Shown here one piece after another: positions 62,117 to 64,000 of a DNA stretch of 64,000 nucleotides. Position numbers and translations under genes: made by a program. Below the pieces are notes generated by a model. It saw nothing but the letters and a program-made list of their open reading frames with translations, was not told where the DNA came from and did not search any database. Every line of letters begins with the position of its first letter. The first letter of the stretch is position 1. Origin of the DNA: Vibrio sp. SCSIO 43136 (GTDB lineage: Bacteria > Pseudomonadota > Gammaproteobacteria > Enterobacterales > Vibrionaceae); assembly GCF_023716565.1 (NCBI RefSeq), contig NZ_CP071848.1, forward strand, positions 806,001-870,000. The letters run 5' to 3'.

Positions 62117-62662
62117 ATGACTGAACAAACCGTTGCTCAAATCAAAGCAAGCATCAAAAGCATTCCTGATTACCCAAAGCCGGGCATCCTATTTCGTGAT
62201 GTCACAAGCCTAATGGAAGATGCGCAAGCTTACCGTGCAACTATCCGTCTGTTGGTTGAGAAATACCAAGGCCAAGGCTTCACTAAGATTGTTGGTACTG
62301 AAGCACGTGGTTTCCTATTTGGTGCGCCACTAGCATTAGAGCTAGGTGTTGGTTTTATTCCAGTGCGTAAGCCAGGCAAATTGCCTCGCCAGACTGTTGC
62401 TCAGTCATACGAGTTGGAATACGGTACCGATACTTTAGAGATCCATACTGATGCGATTGTTGAAGGTGATAAAGTATTAGTTGTAGACGATCTACTTGCG
62501 ACAGGCGGTACAATTGAAGCGACCACTAAACTTATCCGCCAATTAGGTGGTGTCGTTGAACACGCAGCATTTGTTATCAACCTACCAGAAATTGGTGGTG
62601 AAACTCGTTTGAAAGAACAAGGTCTGAATGTTTACAGCATTTGTGAGTTTGAAGGTCATTAA
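62117..62662 (+). CDS. apt: Adenine phosphoribosyltransferase Apt
   Basis: Apt salvages adenine to AMP with PRPP. The 181-residue protein has [20 protein letters not shown] near the N-terminus, the [14 protein letters not shown] loop, and the PRPP-binding motif [17 protein letters not shown] (about residues 120-136). Length is typical. dnaX begins 39 bases later, the same order as E. coli apt-dnaX. Confidence 0.97.
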   Translation: MTEQTVAQIKASIKSIPDYPKPGILFRDVTSLMEDAQAYRATIRLLVEKYQGQGFTKIVGTEARGFLFGAPLALELGVGFIPVRKPGKLPRQTVAQSYELEYGTDTLEIHTDAIVEGDKVLVVDDLLATGGTIEATTKLIRQLGGVVEHAAFVINLPEIGGETRLKEQGLNVYSICEFEGH

Positions 62663-62701
62663 TCCCTTCTTGCTCAATCGACACCTTAGACAGGATCCTC
62701 A

Positions 62702-64000
62702 ATGAGTTATCTTGCGTTAGCGCGAAAATGGCGACCTCACCAGTTTGAACAGGTGGTGGGGCAAGCCCATGTTCTGACCGCATTAGAAAATGCGTTGGAA
62801 CAAAACCGTCTGCACCATGCGTACCTTTTCAGTGGTACCCGTGGTGTGGGTAAAACCTCTATTGGTCGTTTGCTTGCCAAAGGCTTGAACTGTGAAACAG
62901 GCATCACTGCTCGCCCGTGTGGTCAATGTGATACCTGTCGAGAGATTGATGAAGGTCGATTTGTTGATCTGCTTGAAATCGATGCCGCATCACGAACCAA
63001 GGTCGAAGACACCCGTGAACTTCTAGACAACGTGCAGTACAAACCAGCGCGTGGTCGATTTAAGGTTTACCTAATCGATGAAGTTCACATGTTGTCTCGT
63101 CACAGCTTCAATGCTTTATTGAAAACGCTAGAAGAGCCGCCAGAGTACGTGAAGTTTCTACTTGCGACGACGGACCCCCAAAAGCTGCCTGTGACGATAT
63201 TATCACGATGCTTGCAATTCCATCTTAAGCCTATCGGCGTTGACCAGATTCAAGGTCAGCTTGAGCATATTCTCAGTCAAGAGTCCGTCGATGCCGAGAC
63301 ACGAGCCCTGCATATGATGGCTCATGCCGCTGACGGTAGTATGCGTGATGCGTTGAGCTTAACTGATCAAGCAATTGCTCTTGGCAATGGCAAGATTGAG
63401 GCTGATATCGTCTCAAGTATGTTGGGTACACTCGATACCGATCAAGCACTGCATCTATTGCAAGCCATTAGCTCAAAAGATGTCGCACAAGCGATGGCGA
63501 AAATTGAAGAGCTGGGTAAAAACGGCGTCGATTGGGATGGGTTACTGAGCGAGTTATCGACTCAGCTGCACCGCATAGCCATGTATCAAGCGCTGCCAGA
63601 AACACTCGATAAGGGCGCGCCTGACAGTAGTTTGGTGGAGATTTTGGGCAGCCAACTGAGCGCTCAGGATGTACAGCTGTACTACCAAATAGCGATTAAA
63701 GGTCGTCAAGATGTTTCACTTGCTCCGATGCCACGTATGGGTGTCGAGATGTTGGTATTGCGTATGATGGCATTTCGCCCTGTTGCGGTGGAGGCGTCAC
63801 CAGTCGCAAGCGTCGCAGCGGCGGCAGCACCTGCGCCTGTGAACACTATTCCAGTCGTCAATACGGCACCAGCCCAGCCTACTGTGCAGCAAAACTCAGC
63901 TCCGCTGCAATCTGCACCGGTGCAGATGCAAGCAACACAATCGCCAGCGTCAAATGTTGCGCCTCCTCCGGCGGAAGCACCTTATGGCGGTTACCCTCAA
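62702..64000 (+). CDS. dnaX: DNA polymerase III subunit tau/gamma DnaX (5' part)
   Basis: DnaX is the clamp-loader ATPase. The 433 codons present run off the window end without a stop. I see SYLALARKWRP at the start, Walker A GTRGVGKTS (about residues 45-53), a zinc module with CGQCDTC, Walker B VYLIDEVHMLS, and the sensor 1 stretch TTDPQKLPVTILSRC. The Pro/Ala/Gln-rich linker begins at about residue 360. Any tau/gamma frameshift signal would lie beyond or near the window end, and I see no A-rich slippery site before it. Confidence 0.96.
   Translation, partial: MSYLALARKWRPHQFEQVVGQAHVLTALENALEQNRLHHAYLFSGTRGVGKTSIGRLLAKGLNCETGITARPCGQCDTCREIDEGRFVDLLEIDAASRTKVEDTRELLDNVQYKPARGRFKVYLIDEVHMLSRHSFNALLKTLEEPPEYVKFLLATTDPQKLPVTILSRCLQFHLKPIGVDQIQGQLEHILSQESVDAETRALHMMAHAADGSMRDALSLTDQAIALGNGKIEADIVSSMLGTLDTDQALHLLQAISSKDVAQAMAKIEELGKNGVDWDGLLSELSTQLHRIAMYQALPETLDKGAPDSSLVEILGSQLSAQDVQLYYQIAIKGRQDVSLAPMPRMGVEMLVLRMMAFRPVAVEASPVASVAAAAAPAPVNTIPVVNTAPAQPTVQQNSAPLQSAPVQMQATQSPASNVAPPPAEAPYGGYPQ

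Overview
The window reads as chromosomal backbone of a Vibrio-type gammaproteobacterium. The evidence is the polar-flagellum order flhA-flhF-flhG-fliA-cheYZAB-parC-parP-cheW, a very long HubP/FimV polar hub protein, and close protein resemblance to Vibrio homologues throughout. Species cannot be fixed by eye. Nearly all of the DNA is coding. I saw no rRNA, tRNA, CRISPR array, prophage or integron.

Layout. (1) 1-16.8 kb: end of the flagellar export/switch operon (fliN-fliO-fliP-fliQ-fliR-flhB), a sigma-54-like promoter, then flhA-flhF-flhG-fliA and the chemotaxis genes cheY-cheZ-cheA-cheB-parC-parP-cheW plus a DUF2802 gene. (2) 17-24 kb: the full System I cytochrome c maturation operon ccmABCDEFGHI. 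(3) 24-33 kb: a lipid block. It holds mlaA, an intact IS3-family element inserted in a short tandem repeat, fadL, a DUF3379/ECF sigma factor pair, a candidate structured small RNA, and fadI-fadJ with a FadR-like operator. (4) 33-45 kb: an M16 protease, sixA, smrB, prmB, aroC, epmC, yfcL, a higBA toxin-antitoxin pair, mnmC and fabB. The fabB 3' region looks like the FarS small RNA locus. (5) 45-58.7 kb: pdxB-asd-hubP/fimV-truA-accD-folC-dedD-cvpA-purF. (6) 58.9-64 kb: a LysR regulator, an RssB-like response regulator, a tiny membrane ORF, a ybaN (DUF454) gene, apt, and the 5' part of dnaX, which runs off the window.

How it fits together. FlhF and FlhG set polar flagellum position and number. 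ParC and ParP place the CheA/CheW arrays at the pole. HubP, encoded about 33 kb away in the same window, is the known polar anchor for this class of ParA/MinD ATPases. Fatty-acid uptake (fadL), oxidation (fadIJ), synthesis (fabB, accD) and outer-membrane lipid homeostasis (mlaA) cluster with possible FadR and small-RNA control.

Much of the gene order from mlaA to purF, and ybaN-apt-dnaX, matches E. coli as I recall it. The extra pieces (IS3 element, ECF/DUF3379 pair, M16 protease, higBA, lysR/rssB-like) stand out against that backbone. The most unusual DNA is the hubP repeat region and the dispersed heptamer/octamer arrays after genes. I found no clearly new defence, biosynthetic or mobile system. 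The best candidates for new biology are the small RNA before fadI, the ECF/DUF3379 pair, and repeated short acidic helices in CheA and HubP.
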